Assembly: GCA_009363875.1 (NCBI GenBank)
Contig: CM018680.1
Span: forward strand, 59,049,563-59,113,562
From: Mikania micrantha
Lineage: Eukaryota; Streptophyta; Magnoliopsida; Asterales; Asteraceae
Length of the DNA: 64,000 bases
Reading direction: 5' to 3'
Each line of letters opens with the position of its first letter. Position 1 is the stretch's first letter. This document shows, piece after piece, positions 9,789-21,278 of this stretch. The position numbers and the translations under genes were made by a program. Below the pieces are notes generated by a model. The model searched no databases. It was given only the letters and a program-made list of their open reading frames with translations, and had not been told where the DNA came from.

Positions 9789-12650
9789 CTATTTACCATC
9801 AGGGACAGCTTTGTCTGAAATAGATGGAACTGAAGTCTCAGATGACTTGACTTTCCAGACCGCATTTTTACTGAAAGAATTTTTCAGGTAAATGGATGAT
9901 GGCTTTGTTTGATTAACATTAATCACTTGTGAAACATCCAAATCCACCAGTTTTCCTTTACCCTTGTCCAACGATTTAACCTGGGTTGGTGGTTTGGGTT
10001 TTGTCAGAATTGACTTGGATTCAGATTTGACAGCTTTGACAAAGATTTGATTTGGTTTTCTGGGTGGTGCAACCTTCGGTCTAAGCAACTGTGGGCAAGA
10101 TCTAACAATGTGCCCAGGTGCACCACACTCAAAGCAAACTTTGTCTCTCCTGTTATGAAAATGTCTTAATTCAGAAAAAGACTGCCTTTTTGGTTTGAAA
10201 ACATTTGTTGTAGGCTTGTTTTGATTAAAACCCAAACCCTTTCTCCCATTAGGAACAAGATTGTCAATCTTGTTAGACACACAAGCTGCATTTTCTTTCG
10301 AAGCTTTCACAAAGCTTAAAGCTTGATAAATTTTTGAAGAAGAGATTGGGTCACCTTTCATGACAACTGATGACTGATTCTGAACAGCGGGACAATCTGA
10401 TGAATTATCAGATTCATCCTCAGAATCTGAGACCCAATCTTCTACAAGTCCATCCACCAAAGATTCCTCTGACAAGAAGGAATCTTCATCAGTAATCATC
10501 CCAATTGGATCAATTACTAATGGAGTTATAACTTGAAAATCTTTAACATCTTTGTCATTTGGCGAATTGACAAAACTGTTTAAAATTGGTGGAGGACATC
10601 TTTGATAACTCACTGTTCCTTTATCCTTATGATCAGCACCTTTGCTGATCATGTGCTCAACGATATAAGATGCGCTCTCATAGATCTTTAGCTTTTGTCC
10701 TAGGGTCTCATAATTACACTCAACTATGGCTAACTTCTTCTTTATCTCATTGATGGTATTGAGATAAGAAGTTATAGCATCTTGCTTGTTAAGAACAGGA
10801 ATCTCAGCCTCATGAAATTTTCTGTTTAAAAGTTCAACTTTAGCTTGAAAATCTTTTTCATTAGATTTTAAAACTTTGTTTGCTTCAATACACTGGTTGA
10901 GATCGCTGATCAAAGCAGCATTGTGATTTTGATAAGAAAGGACCTTGCTTTTAAGGTCAACACAATTAAAACAACTAGAACAAGAAGATGAACATTCATC
11001 AGATACCTGATCAGATTGTGAAGTTGCAGCAGGAATAGCAGATGAGTTTACCATCAAAGCAAACTGAGTAGGAGATTCTTCAATATCAGCATCAGAATCA
11101 GATTGAGTATCAGAATCAGACAAGCTTTCGGACTCTAAACCAGATGTTTCTTCTATCTTGATCTGTACTTTTTCAGAACTGCCATTATCATTGGAATTAT
11201 CAATCTTTTGAATCTCAGCAACACATGCTTTATCTTGTCCCCCTTTTTCAGAATTGAATCTGAAATCTCCATTTTCACCTTCATCTTGTTGCACCATTAA
11301 AGCTTTGCCCGCATTTGAAGAACTAGTTTGAGCAGGAGAATCAATAGGGACAAGTCTTCTTTCTGGATTAGCGGTAGAAGATTTCTGATGCTGAAAAGGA
11401 TTCTTGTTTCCAGCTTTCCTTGGGTGCTTGCATTGTCTGGCAAAATGACCCTTCTCTCCACAGTTGTAACAAGTGACAGAAGCCATGTCAAATCCAAACT
11501 TAGATTCCTTGTTCAAGTTAATGTCTTTACCAGTCCTTTTCACAAACTCCTTAGCTCTTCTTACAGCACTTGCCAACGCCCACATGATGTCAATCCTTTC
11601 CATGTCATCTGGATCTATCTGAGAGTAGTCATCATTTGTCAGATAAGGATTTCCAATCTGTCCCGCTACCGGTCCATCATAAGAACTAACCAAAGTGGAC
11701 AAAAGACCCATATGCTCTTTAGCAATTTCAACAGTAACTTTGTCAAAATTCTTTGTCTTCAGACTTATGACAGGTTGATGATGTTCCTTTTGAGAGCTGG
11801 ATGATGATGATGACTGACTAAAATGAATCTGATTAGAAGATGGAGCTTCAGTCGTCTGAGAAACAAAGGTTGTTTTTAAAGGAGTATGAGAAGATGATTT
11901 CTCAACAGTTGGAGTAGAATAATATAGTGAGGGGTCCTGGACTTGAGCTACTCTCTTTGCCTTCCACTTGTTCTCTATTTCTTGTTCTTTCAGCTTCTGA
12001 ATAAAATCATTTATGTCCATATGTGCCATCATCTCATTCTGCTTAAGTACCATCAAAAATGACTCCCACTTTGGAGGTAGAGCTTCTGCCAAACACTGAA
12101 TCTTTTCCTGAGTAGTAGTCTTGACTTCATGATTGAATAGTTCACTCAATAGATGATAGAATCTAGCAATCAAATCATCCAAAGATTCATTTCCAACATA
12201 CATAAAACTGTTGAACTCCTTCCTCAAAGCCTTTGACTTGATGTTCTTCAAAGCATCATTGCCCTCATACCGTTGCTGCAAAGCATCCCATAAATACTTA
12301 GAAGATGTAAACTGCCTGAACTGATGGAAAATATCAATAGCAATGGATTGAGATAGAATAGCATAAGCTTTCTTCTCATAATCATATAGTTTCCTCTGTG
12401 GCTCAGTCATCCGTGTGACTAGCATAGGAGTTCCATCTTCATTTAGAGGTCTCAGATAACCTCCCTCAATCATCATCCATAAGTTAGTATCCACCCCATT
12501 GATGTGAATCTCAAATCTGTACTTCCAGTGTGGATAATCATCTAAGGATAGCAACTTGGGAGCTTTGTTGGAGTTCCCTGTCTCAGTCTCAGTCAACAGT
12601 AAAGTCTGAATGCGATGATTCTGATTAGCCATCAATGCTAAATCCTCCAT
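9789..12650 (-). CDS. gag of the SIRE Copia element, 953 codons, open
   Basis: Nucleocapsid-type structural protein that would coat the element's RNA. Starts at ATG 12650 (MEDLALMANQNH) and ends with TAG at 9789. The N-terminal half carries the gag_pre-integrs/UBN2-type region of Copia gag (for example LWDALQQRYEG and SKALRKEFNSF). Two CCHC zinc knuckles are present: CYNCGEKGHFARQC in the middle and CFECGAPGHIVRSC near the C-terminus, joined by an acidic linker with likely coiled coil. The length is large for Copia gag but normal for SIRE. A TAG and then further breaks separate it from pol, so readthrough alone would not make a full polyprotein. Confidence 0.88.
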   Translation of the reverse strand: MEDLALMANQNHRIQTLLLTETETGNSNKAPKLLSLDDYPHWKYRFEIHINGVDTNLWMMIEGGYLRPLNEDGTPMLVTRMTEPQRKLYDYEKKAYAILSQSIAIDIFHQFRQFTSSKYLWDALQQRYEGNDALKNIKSKALRKEFNSFMYVGNESLDDLIARFYHLLSELFNHEVKTTTQEKIQCLAEALPPKWESFLMVLKQNEMMAHMDINDFIQKLKEQEIENKWKAKRVAQVQDPSLYYSTPTVEKSSSHTPLKTTFVSQTTEAPSSNQIHFSQSSSSSSSQKEHHQPVISLKTKNFDKVTVEIAKEHMGLLSTLVSSYDGPVAGQIGNPYLTNDDYSQIDPDDMERIDIMWALASAVRRAKEFVKRTGKDINLNKESKFGFDMASVTCYNCGEKGHFARQCKHPRKAGNKNPFQHQKSSTANPERRLVPIDSPAQTSSSNAGKALMVQQDEGENGDFRFNSEKGGQDKACVAEIQKIDNSNDNGSSEKVQIKIEETSGLESESLSDSDTQSDSDADIEESPTQFALMVNSSAIPAATSQSDQVSDECSSSCSSCFNCVDLKSKVLSYQNHNAALISDLNQCIEANKVLKSNEKDFQAKVELLNRKFHEAEIPVLNKQDAITSYLNTINEIKKKLAIVECNYETLGQKLKIYESASYIVEHMISKGADHKDKGTVSYQRCPPPILNSFVNSPNDKDVKDFQVITPLVIDPIGMITDEDSFLSEESLVDGLVEDWVSDSEDESDNSSDCPAVQNQSSVVMKGDPISSSKIYQALSFVKASKENAACVSNKIDNLVPNGRKGLGFNQNKPTTNVFKPKRQSFSELRHFHNRRDKVCFECGAPGHIVRSCPQLLRPKVAPPRKPNQIFVKAVKSESKSILTKPKPPTQVKSLDKGKGKLVDLDVSQVINVNQTKPSSIYLKNSFSKNAVWKVKSSETSVPSISDKAVPDGK

Positions 12651-13180
12651 TTAAACAAGAACAACAAGATTCAACACTTAGAAAATTTTTCAGACTGATG
12701 GCCGAATGAAGAAGCTTGGGGCGAATGTCAGGCACCGAATGAACTGATTCTGGCGAATGAAGCTAAGAATGACTTATTCGGCGAATGAGAGACCTAGAAA
12801 AGCTATTCGACGAATGAATCGGTCGAATGAGGGCTATTCGCTGAGTGACTTGTTGAATGAACCTATTCGGCGAATGAAGGCTGATTCGGCCAAACCTATT
12901 CGGCGGCCATGTTCATTCGGCGATCTGGGGTTTTTCAGCAATGAAAATCGCAATAACTTTCGATTTAGACCAGATCTAAGTGTCAAATTTGGTACAGAAT
13001 ACCATGATATGATTATGAACCAATTGGGATAAAAGTTTTGACAAAAACACCACAAAAATCCACGGATTTTGAATGAAACAGTAACTTTGTGACCAAGGAA
13101 ATCTGGGTTTTGCAAGTTTCGAACAAACAATCTGAGATCTTATGATTTTGAATGGAAATCGAGTAGAATCAAGAGCCAAG
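12651..13180 (-). other. 5' leader of the SIRE Copia element
   Basis: Untranslated region between the tRNA primer site and the gag start. Positions 12699-12925 are another TCATTCG/CGAATGA array. The packaging signal would be expected here, but no specific structure can be proven from sequence alone. Confidence 0.75.
12699..12925. repeat. TCATTCG/CGAATGA array in the Copia leader
   Basis: More degenerate than the LTR arrays, with CGAATGA, GGCGAATG and ATTCGGCGAATGA spaced roughly every 10-20 bp. It lies between the primer site and gag, so it would be in the genomic RNA, where the inverted heptamers could pair. Confidence 0.75.
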
Positions 13181-13192
13181 GCTCTGATACCA
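13181..13192 (-). promoter_or_regulatory. Primer binding site (initiator Met-tRNA) of the SIRE Copia element
   Basis: The minus strand reads TGGTATCAGAGC, followed by CTTGG, three bases inside the 5' LTR end. TGGTATCAGAGC is the standard site complementary to the 3' end of initiator methionine tRNA in plant LTR elements. Confidence 0.9.
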
Positions 13193-13209
13193 CTTTGTAG
13201 GACCTATTT

Positions 13210-16200
13210 TGTCACACCCCGAGCCGGCGGGATAGGATCGGTTGTCCCGTCGGGCGGAAGGTTCCCGGGGCGCGATATCGTGAGTGATAATCGTGATGAT
13301 CAGATTGTTTACATTGCACATGATACAAATGAGAAATGCTAAACATAATAGAATTACAAAGTTAAATTACATCAGTATTGTTTATAATTTAACAATGTAA
13401 ATCTACCATTAACATCATGTATTTCTATCTTGTATTTACACAAGATATACAAAATAATTTGCATAATGATGTCTTCAAAATAATGCAGGTCCAAAATGCT
13501 AAGCCTTCTATCGGAAGTCCTAGTCCAAAAGGTATAACTCCTTAGTTGACCTGTTCGTCACCTGAGAAGTCATGCAAAATCAAGTCAACACATGGTTGGT
13601 GAGTTCATATAGTTTTATGATTTGAAAATGATTTGAAAACCTCTTTCGGTAAAGACCCTAACCTCATTAACTCCACATGTAATATCCACATCGGTATGCT
13701 TATATATAGGGAATCACGAAAGGGTCAAGCCCAGACGCTATCCCACCACATACTAATATGTATATGACACTGTTGTTAATGATAATTAAGCATTTTTACC
13801 CAACACCTCTGATTTAGATCATGATATTGAAATCTGCTATGCCTTTGATTTATTGGGTTCCTCATAGATATATGATTTCCCAAGAAGACAGTGATAATAG
13901 TAAATGTCAAATATTTAATTTATTAATTAAATAAAACATTTAAATACAACTAAGACATGATGATTGGGTATGATTTTACTCAATCAGTTAGACTTAGTTG
14001 TTGGTGGTTGTCCAAGTTGTAACCTCTCACACGTGACCCATGTCAGGCATAACTCCCAAGGAGTACACCTGAACTGAGCGGGATTTTAATGTTTTGCCCG
14101 TTACAGCCTGACCCAATGGTCTTCTGCATCTGAGTGGGACTTTAAGGATATCCTGTGATTCTTGATCTCTTGATTCTCATGATTTTGACTTTGATAATGA
14201 TTTCCTTTGATCGTTCATGTTATTGCCCGTTACAGCCTGACCAGAAGGTCTTCTGCATCTGAGTGGGACTTTATATGTGTGTTACACGTGGTCTTGATTC
14301 CATATACAACTGACATCCACCTTGACTTGAGTATTAATGAGTTCAATAGATCATAATGATTTCATTACTTCCATGATTCACACACATTTATGATATTTGA
14401 TTTCTGAGTCTCTTGATATTGATCTTTTGACTTCCCATGATTCACAATGATAATTGATTTGATTATGATTCTTTGATCTCAGATCTCACACTGAGCTATG
14501 ATTCCTTTGAATGTGATCTTTTGGTTTTGTTCATATGATTTCACTTTGAATTTAGATTCTTGAATTTGAGCTTGATGGACTAGGGATTGATTTAGAGTTT
14601 AAATTTAAGGTATTACTCATAAGAGTACTTAAATTTATTTGATAGTTTGATCTGTTTTATAATTTCCTAGACAAGAGTCTAGGGTATCAACAAACATATA
14701 TATGTAAAACATATAATAAATAAAAGCATTTAAATAAACAGTTTAATAAAACAGTTTACGCATGCTTCTCAGCCCCGCGTTTTAAAACAAAAATGTTAGA
14801 AAAGGGGCAATGAACTCACTTGTGTTGCTTTGTATAGAATTACCACAAAATGCGCGCTCGTTGTTGTAGTCTAAGTATCTTCGGTTCCTGAATTTGTTTT
14901 AAAAGAATTCGCAGACGATAAGTATTTATAATAAACGTCCTAACTATGGTTTGGTCTCGGTGTGCAACTATGTGTCCTAGATTACGAGTATGTTTCTATG
15001 ATTTCATCTAAGTTAGTCTAATTCATTACCCATTATATCCCTTATCCCACAATTTATTATCACAAGTCCTTAGTTAAAACACGTTTAATTTATTTCATTC
15101 TAAATTAATTAATTAGAAAACTTTATTTAATATGATTTAATAAAGTTTACAAATCATTTATTTCTATTAAACATAACTAATTTAAAGAAAGTTAACGTGT
15201 GATGGGCTTAAGTTAGCCCATTGGGCCAATCTTGGGCCCATTATTAGACTTGATTTCCAAGTGGACTCCTTGTTCACATAATGATGATGTTCAAGAACTC
15301 TCGTTATTGAAAATCCCCACTAGTTTCTTTGTTAACACTAATGACATTTAATAGATAACCTCCACGTTTAACTCAAAGTTATTTGCATGGAAACCTAAGG
15401 TTACCACCATGCACACCCACATCCATTTGATTTCCTCCCATGCATGAACTCATGTTTACCAAATCTTAGCCAACCCTAAAAGTTCCCGGCCGAACCACCC
15501 GGTTTCACCGAATAACAGTTAGCCCGAATGATGCTCGGTCGAATAGGTGTTTGTCGAATGAGCCTTAAAGTCGAATGGGGTGGTGACCGAACCAAGATGG
15601 CCGAATGAAGTTGGCCGATTGTGGTTGGTCCTCGAATGAATCCATGTCCGAATGAGGGTGGCGCATGGTTATTGTCGAATAGGTCTTGGTTCACTCGAAT
15701 GGGCTATTGGCGAATAGGTTATGGTCGAATGAGTCATACGCCACTACCAAGGCCGACCGAATGAAAAGTTGGCGAGTGACTACTTGGGTCGAATGGCAGT
15801 GGGCAAATGGGACTGCTTGGGTGTGGTTTCATTCGCCGAATGGTGTTCAAGCCCCTCATTCGACGAGCTGATGGGTTGTCATTCGGCCAAGAAGGGTTCG
15901 AGTGAGGGCAGCCATGGTTTTTCGATTTTTCGGACGAAATGGCGAAGTAGAACCTACCCCCCCATCATTCTAAGGTGTTTTTGTGAAGATCCTATGGTAG
16001 AAATTGGTTTAAAACCGGTTTAAATGAAGGGTTCAAGATTAGGGTTTTCAAAACCCAAAACCGATCATAAAATCGATTTTTACCTCGATTTGGCTGGATA
16101 GATGTTCAGATCCTTTGTACTTTCGTGATCTACAAGTTGAGAGGATCGTTTAGACACCAAGATAGCAAGATTTCGTGAAGAATCTAGAGAGAAATCTTAG

Positions 16201-16977
16201 AGAGAAGGTGATGATATGCTAGAGAGAGAAAGTTCCGAAAATTTAGTGAGAGAGAGGGGAAGTTGGCTGGTTTGTGGTGGTTGGTATCACCATTAATGCC
16301 TCATTAAATGAGGGGGAAATACCGGGTTTCGTTCGGGTTTGTTCGGTTTCGCGTGGTTTCGCGTGGAAACGTAGTTTTCGCGTCATTTTCGTAACGAAAC
16401 GACTCGGTTTTAAAATAGAAGTCATAAAATTATTTTAGGTTGTGATTCCTAATAAATTAACTAAATATCTTTTAATTATTAAAATTTTCAAAATATTTAA
16501 TTAGCGTTTAAATCGAATCGCGCGGTCATCGCGCGTATTTGTTCGAATCAAATACGACGATAACTACACTTTTCAATATTGTTTTCTAATTATCGAATAT
16601 CATTCAGAACGTTAAACTTTTAGATTTATTCGTACAGATCGTCACCTATACGAATAATCTGTCGGTTTAGCATTCACTTAACGATATTCGTGTTGTTTTG
16701 TCCAGTAAGGCCTCACATACGTTTATACATAATAAGATCCTAACAAATAAATCACATGATGATTCTGTGTTGCCAGATAATTATCTGACTCAAGAACCAT
16801 TGTTCTGAATTGATTTCTCTGAAATGACTGTGAATTTGCGTTATGATAACATGAAATGATAACAATGTTTGGCAATGAATATGAAATACACTGAATTACG
16901 TAGAATTCGTACGTGATTACTGTTCACATACTGTTTACGATCACTGTTCCGGTGACGGTTCCGTCACTGATGTTACA
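13210..16977 (-). mobile_element. Solo Gypsy-type LTR, about 3.77 kb, nested in the Copia LTR
   Basis: Plus-strand ends are TGTCACACC and TGTTACA, so on the minus strand it runs TGTAACATC to GGTGTGACA. TATTT at 13205-13209 and 16978-16982 is a perfect 5-bp target duplication. No gag, pol, primer site or polypurine tract was found inside, so it fits a solo LTR left by recombination between two LTRs. It is very long for an LTR. Positions 15500-15900 hold degenerate TCATTCG/CGAATGA motifs like those of the Copia host element. No coding potential is convincing. Confidence 0.87.
15500..15900. repeat. Degenerate CGAATGA array inside the solo Gypsy LTR
   Basis: Repeats of CGAATGA, TCGAATAGG, CGAATGGG and TCATTCG occur every 15-25 bp. 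The motif is the one found in the Copia element, but the spacing and surrounding sequence differ, so it is not a copied block of the Copia LTR. Confidence 0.7.
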
Positions 16978-17594
16978 TATTTGGAGCTCGAAAACAATCC
17001 GATTCCAACGGATATATACTCGACAGCCTCTAGAATAGTGCGGAATCCTATTCTAGGGTTTTCCAATCGAAACCAACAGAAACCGTGGTGATACGAATGC
17101 GTAGGAAGGACGTGTGAGTAAGAATCGAACACCACGGGTTGATAATCGAACTTGGACAAACAATGGCCGCTCAGATCTTCTAGGGTTTGACACTAGGTGC
17201 TCTAGGAAGAAGGGGGCTCTTAGAAGTTAGTTTTGAAATGATTTGCAGTAGTATTTATAGGCTGTGGTCATTCGCCCGAATGAGTGGCCAAAACAGCTCA
17301 TTCGGCGAATGACCACATCGAATGGATTTCCGATAGAATGAGTCATTCGGCGAATGACTCATTCTCTTGCCAGTCATCCTCTATTTCTTTCATTCGGCAA
17401 ATGACTTCATTCGTTAGAGTCATTCGCCCGAATGTGTAACACTCATACTCAAATATTAATAAATCAAATCAAACAACCATATAATCAATATTAAACATTA
17501 AGAACAATATATAAAGACAACTTCCATTAATATAATTTGAACTTTACAAGATGAATAGTACAAAATTGAACTAGGGACATATAGTGCATCTACA

Positions 17595-17599
17595 AACAA
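17595..17599. repeat. Target site duplication AACAA, right copy
   Basis: Matches 59-63 and directly follows the right LTR end TGCATCTACA. Confidence 0.9.
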
Positions 17600-18873
17600 G
17601 GGGAATAACCAAATTTTGGTGGTTCTACAAGTGCAACACCCTTTGGGATGTTGAACTTAATAGTTTTTTTATGCTCTCGACGAGGAGGTGCTTCCCTTCG
17701 AGATCGCCTCGTCTGTAAAGCTTCTTTGAGGTAATTTCTTTCTTTTTCTTCCCTTCATTATTCGTTTATTCATTGTTTTCCTAGTCTAAGTAGTTGAGCT
17801 TAGGTTCTTAGTTAAGGTAGCCTTGTTTAGGCTGCCTTTAGAGTTGATGTAACATTATAGAGGCTCGTTAGGCCAACGAGTCCGGCCTATAATGTCCATT
17901 CATTTAGATATGTCTAGCATAATTTTTACCCATCCTCGTTGCATTCGTTTGAGTGGGTTGACTAGGTTAAACCACATTTGCATTCGGATCGTATATTTGT
18001 TCCTTTGAGATGTTGTCTGGCCACACACGTTCAAACCTCAGGGCATCCAGTTTGATACAAACTGTTGATTTTGATTTTTCTTCATTATACTAGTTTTCTC
18101 AAGCACCATTAAAGTGAGTTAATTCTTACTCCCTTTTTACAATTTGTAAACTATTTGGGATGTTACATATGTCTTATATAAAAACATATTCATATAGTCA
18201 AAAACATATACATGATGCAAACTCTTAAGCTTAGTAGACATGATTTAGATGCTATGTGAATTTATGTGCTAAATGCTATGTGGGAATTAGGTTAGAAGAC
18301 GTTTCATACATCAAACATATACTAGTACGTAGTAGCCTAAGAATGTTTTTACATTCTTCACAATGACTTATGTCTTGTGTCAAAAAGGTGAAATGTACAC
18401 AAACATAAACATTATTATTTACATTGTTTAAGTCAAAGACCTAGCTAGTCTTGATTTAATCTTTGTAATATCACTTGTTTGGATTCTTGCTTTGTGCTAC
18501 TTGAAACTTACATACGCTTTAGATCATGTTCTATTTAGTTTAATAGTTTTGTATCTTTTTATACATATTATAGTAAATTGTTTTGAATTGCTTACCAACT
18601 ATGCAAATAGTTGACCCTTTTATTTTATATATGTAACAGGTTAAGATGAAGACATATGATGAAGACATAGATTAGGTTTAGAGGACTAGTTAAATAAAAC
18701 ATTGTTTAATATTTCATTTGTAAAGTGTTTTGAACTATTGTATGTTAATGAATGTTTTGTTTCAATAAATTAATATGGATGTTTTAAATATTAAAACTTT
18801 AACATAGCACAATAAGCTTTTGAGCATTCACAATCGCGCCTCGACATATTCCACCGTCAGTCGGGGTGTGACA
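17600..18873 (+). repeat. Remainder of an older Gypsy LTR that received the Copia insertion
   Basis: Ends in TCGGGGTGTGACA at 18873, the terminal signature shared by the other Gypsy LTRs in this window. About 270 bp before the end, a 'gcttaccaactatgcaaatag' type segment resembles the 'gaactcaccagc' block found at the same place in the other LTRs. No primer site follows the end, so it is a 3' or solo LTR. The upstream part lies left of position 64 and outside the window. Confidence 0.6.
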
Positions 18874-19730
18874 CCAGATAGGGTTTAAGGGTTTTCTCTC
18901 TAAAATTAGGTTTCACAGGATACAAACCGTATGTGTGTGCTTATGATCTTGGGGCCTACTATCACTATTTTACTATGCATATTATTATATACTAGGTTTA
19001 TTCACCTCGCATGTTGCGGCTGGTTATCACAGTACACTCCCGTGAACGGGTATTATACACCATTTGCAGAAGCATAAGTTGCATAGTAAAATCAAATCTC
19101 TCATCATGAGCTCTATACAAATTTCTCATAACAACATAAAATCATCTAAAATCCTCACAAATATGTAATAAAAATAATAGGAAAATGACTCTCAAAATTT
19201 GTCTCACCAATCGTTTAAATTAAAAGAAAAACTCAAATCTTTAAAAAAATTTCTCAAATTTTATAGAACACAAATATTTAAGCAAATATCTCCAATTTAA
19301 TACCCTTATATCCGTTTACTACTTTTCAAAGTTAAAACTTCGAATGGTCCAAGTCCAAATTTTCAAAACATTACTACATGTATAAAACACCTAAATATTA
19401 TAATATAATATAAAGACCCAGATTTTTAAGTAAATCTATCCAATTTAATACCCTTATCTCTGTTTACTACTTTTTAAAATTAAAAACTTCTGATGTTTCA
19501 AGTCTAAATTTTCAAAACATCATTGCATGGTCATAAATCTAAATAATACAATATATAACAATATAATAATATTTATAATATAATATAAATATGATTTTGA
19601 ACATATATAATCAATAGTATTATAATATAATATAAATATGATTTTTAATATGGTGCTCACATGTGTTACAATATATAACAATATAATAATATTTACAATA
19701 TAATATAAATATGATTTTTTATATGGTGCT
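18874..19730. other. No gene seen; possible Helitron 3' end near 18992
   Basis: AT-rich sequence. At about 18990 the text ACTAG followed by an imperfect CGCATGTTGCG palindrome could be the reversed 3' end (hairpin then CTAG) of a Helitron, but I could not find its 5' end. Positions 19560-19730 contain several copies of short 'tataatataaatatgattt' blocks. Confidence 0.35.
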
Positions 19731-19732
19731 CA

Positions 19733-20595
19733 CATGTGTCACAAAGTATTATATTTTAATCAAATTAATTTTTTATTCAAAGTTTTTCCCTCTTTTTCTA
19801 AACATTCATAACTTTTATATATTATTTTATTTTTTTATAAAAATTGAACTATTAAACTCGTCTTATTTTTCTCTTTAATTCGGTTATAGTCTCGACTGGT
19901 TTTTTATAATTTTTTTCGGATTCCTATATTTACATCAATGTAACATGACTTAAAAACATTTCATTTACATTATATAAAAGACTATTTACATTAATGTAAT
20001 AACTTCTAATAAATTTGAGTTAAAAAATCAACTAAAAACTATTATGTCTTCAATTTGTAACGAGTTGTAACACATTTTTGATTACGTTGATTTAAAGTAA
20101 AATCTTGCTTAGGTTGTATCATTTATTTTATTACAGTGATGTATTTTGAGTTCAAAGTTAACTAAAAAAAATTTTGTCTTAAATTTGTAACAAGTTGTAA
20201 TGCATTTTGCTTTACGTTGTTGTAAAGTAAAATCTTGGTTACGTTGTAACTTTTATTTTGTTACAATGATATAACAAATGTGTTAAAATGACCTTATATC
20301 ATTTATTTAATTATAGTGATGTAATTTACTATTGTCCAAAAAAAGTTAAAAAATCTTGTATGCTGATGCTTGCTACATTGATGTAAATACGAAGATCCAA
20401 AAAAAATTAAAAAAAAAATACTTATTCGAGACTATAACCGAATTAAGAGAAAAATGAAACGAGTTTAATGGAGTAATTTTTATAAAAAGAATAATATAGT
20501 TTAAAAAGTTATGAATGTTTAAAAAAAGAGAGTGTAAACTTTGAATAAAAAATTAATTTGATTAAAATATAATACGTGATGACACATGTCACCAC
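19733..20595. repeat. Long inverted repeat (foldback element), arms of about 230 bp
   Basis: The left arm at 19733-19963 and right arm at 20367-20595 are imperfect reverse complements. Both contain TATTATATTTTAATCAAA near the outer end and CGAGACTATAACCGAATT towards the inside. The outer ends read ACATGTGTCA on both sides. The loop of about 400 bp contains internal 'ttgtaac' repeats. It looks like a non-autonomous DNA transposon. No clear target duplication was found. Confidence 0.6.
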
Positions 20596-20763
20596 CAAAT
20601 TAAATTTAGCAAATTCAAATGATAAAAATGTCTTAAATGTCCTTCATTATTAAAAAAAGGAATCATGACACGTGTCACGATCTGATGCATTTTACTTTTT
20701 GATTAGCTATTAGATGAGAGTTATTAGGTTATTGCTTAATCCATGAGTTATTATATGATTCTA

Positions 20764-20767
<4 letters not shown>

Positions 20768-20823
<56 letters not shown>
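20768..20823. repeat. (AT)n microsatellite
   Basis: About 28 perfect AT dinucleotides, directly abutting the foldback element that starts at 20824. Confidence 0.95.
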
Positions 20824-20827
<4 letters not shown>

Positions 20828-21240
20828 ACATGTATAAATTGAAAACTCACTTGAGTTGAGAAAACCTCAAAAACCCTATGTAAGAAAAGTTTTTTTTTTG
20901 AAATTTTTTTTATAGTTTTGTAACATTATTAGGGTTATTTTTATCAAAAAAATATAAAAAAAGCGCCGACACAATTTTTTTAAAAAATTAATAAAACGAA
21001 AATGTAACGCTGACGTAACCTCTTCTTTCAGTATTGTACAGCGATATTACGTATGTGTTATATCGGTTTTTTAAAAATTTTTAAAAAAAAACTAGTCGGT
21101 ACTTTTTATATATTTTTTTATAAAAATGACCCTAATGATGTAACCTAACTGTAAAAAAAATGAAAAAAAAAATATTGGATGGTTTTTTTCATTGTTTTCA
21201 AAGTTTTTTCAACTTAAGTGAGTTTTCAAAATAATCTTCC
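20824..21240. repeat. Foldback element flanked by TA-rich microsatellites
   Basis: The left arm has GAAAACTCACTTGAGTTGAG and the right arm contains its near reverse complement CTTAAGTGAGTTTTC at about 21220. Inner parts are also complementary, with matched CCGAC/GTCGG and A/T runs. It lies exactly between (AT)n on the left and ATATATGTATATG repeats on the right, so the microsatellite may have been the insertion target. Confidence 0.6.
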
Positions 21241-21244
21241 CATA

Positions 21245-21278
<34 letters not shown>

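Larger units (their letters stand above)
64..17594 (-). mobile_element. Complete SIRE/Maximus-type Copia retrotransposon, interrupted by a solo LTR
   Basis: The element reads on the minus strand: 5' LTR on the right, tRNA primer site, leader, gag, pol (protease, integrase, reverse transcriptase, RNase H), a long spacer, an env-like gene, polypurine tract and 3' LTR on the left. Integrase before reverse transcriptase is the Copia order, and a large env-like third gene is typical of the SIRE/Maximus lineage. Span is 17.5 kb, or about 13.8 kb without the nested solo LTR at 13210-16977. By eye the two LTRs differ at about 17 of 627 positions, so the insertion is fairly recent. The element is not autonomous: pol and the env-like gene carry stops, frameshifts and lost catalytic residues. 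Confidence 0.93.
13196..17594 (-). repeat. 5' LTR of the SIRE Copia element, split by a solo LTR
   Basis: Two pieces, 13196-13209 and 16983-17594, together 626 bp, match the left LTR. The gap is the solo LTR at 13210-16977 plus its TATTT duplication. Positions 17268-17440 repeat the TCATTCG/CGAATGA array of the left LTR with small differences. Confidence 0.9.

Noticed and set aside
13142..13342. Open frame of 66 codons spanning the LTR boundary
   Set aside because: It crosses the Copia primer site, LTR end and solo-LTR insertion point, so it is accidental.
15476..16023. Open frames of 60-84 codons in the solo LTR
   Set aside because: They follow the CGAATGA array; no start context or domain and no similarity between frames and known proteins is apparent.
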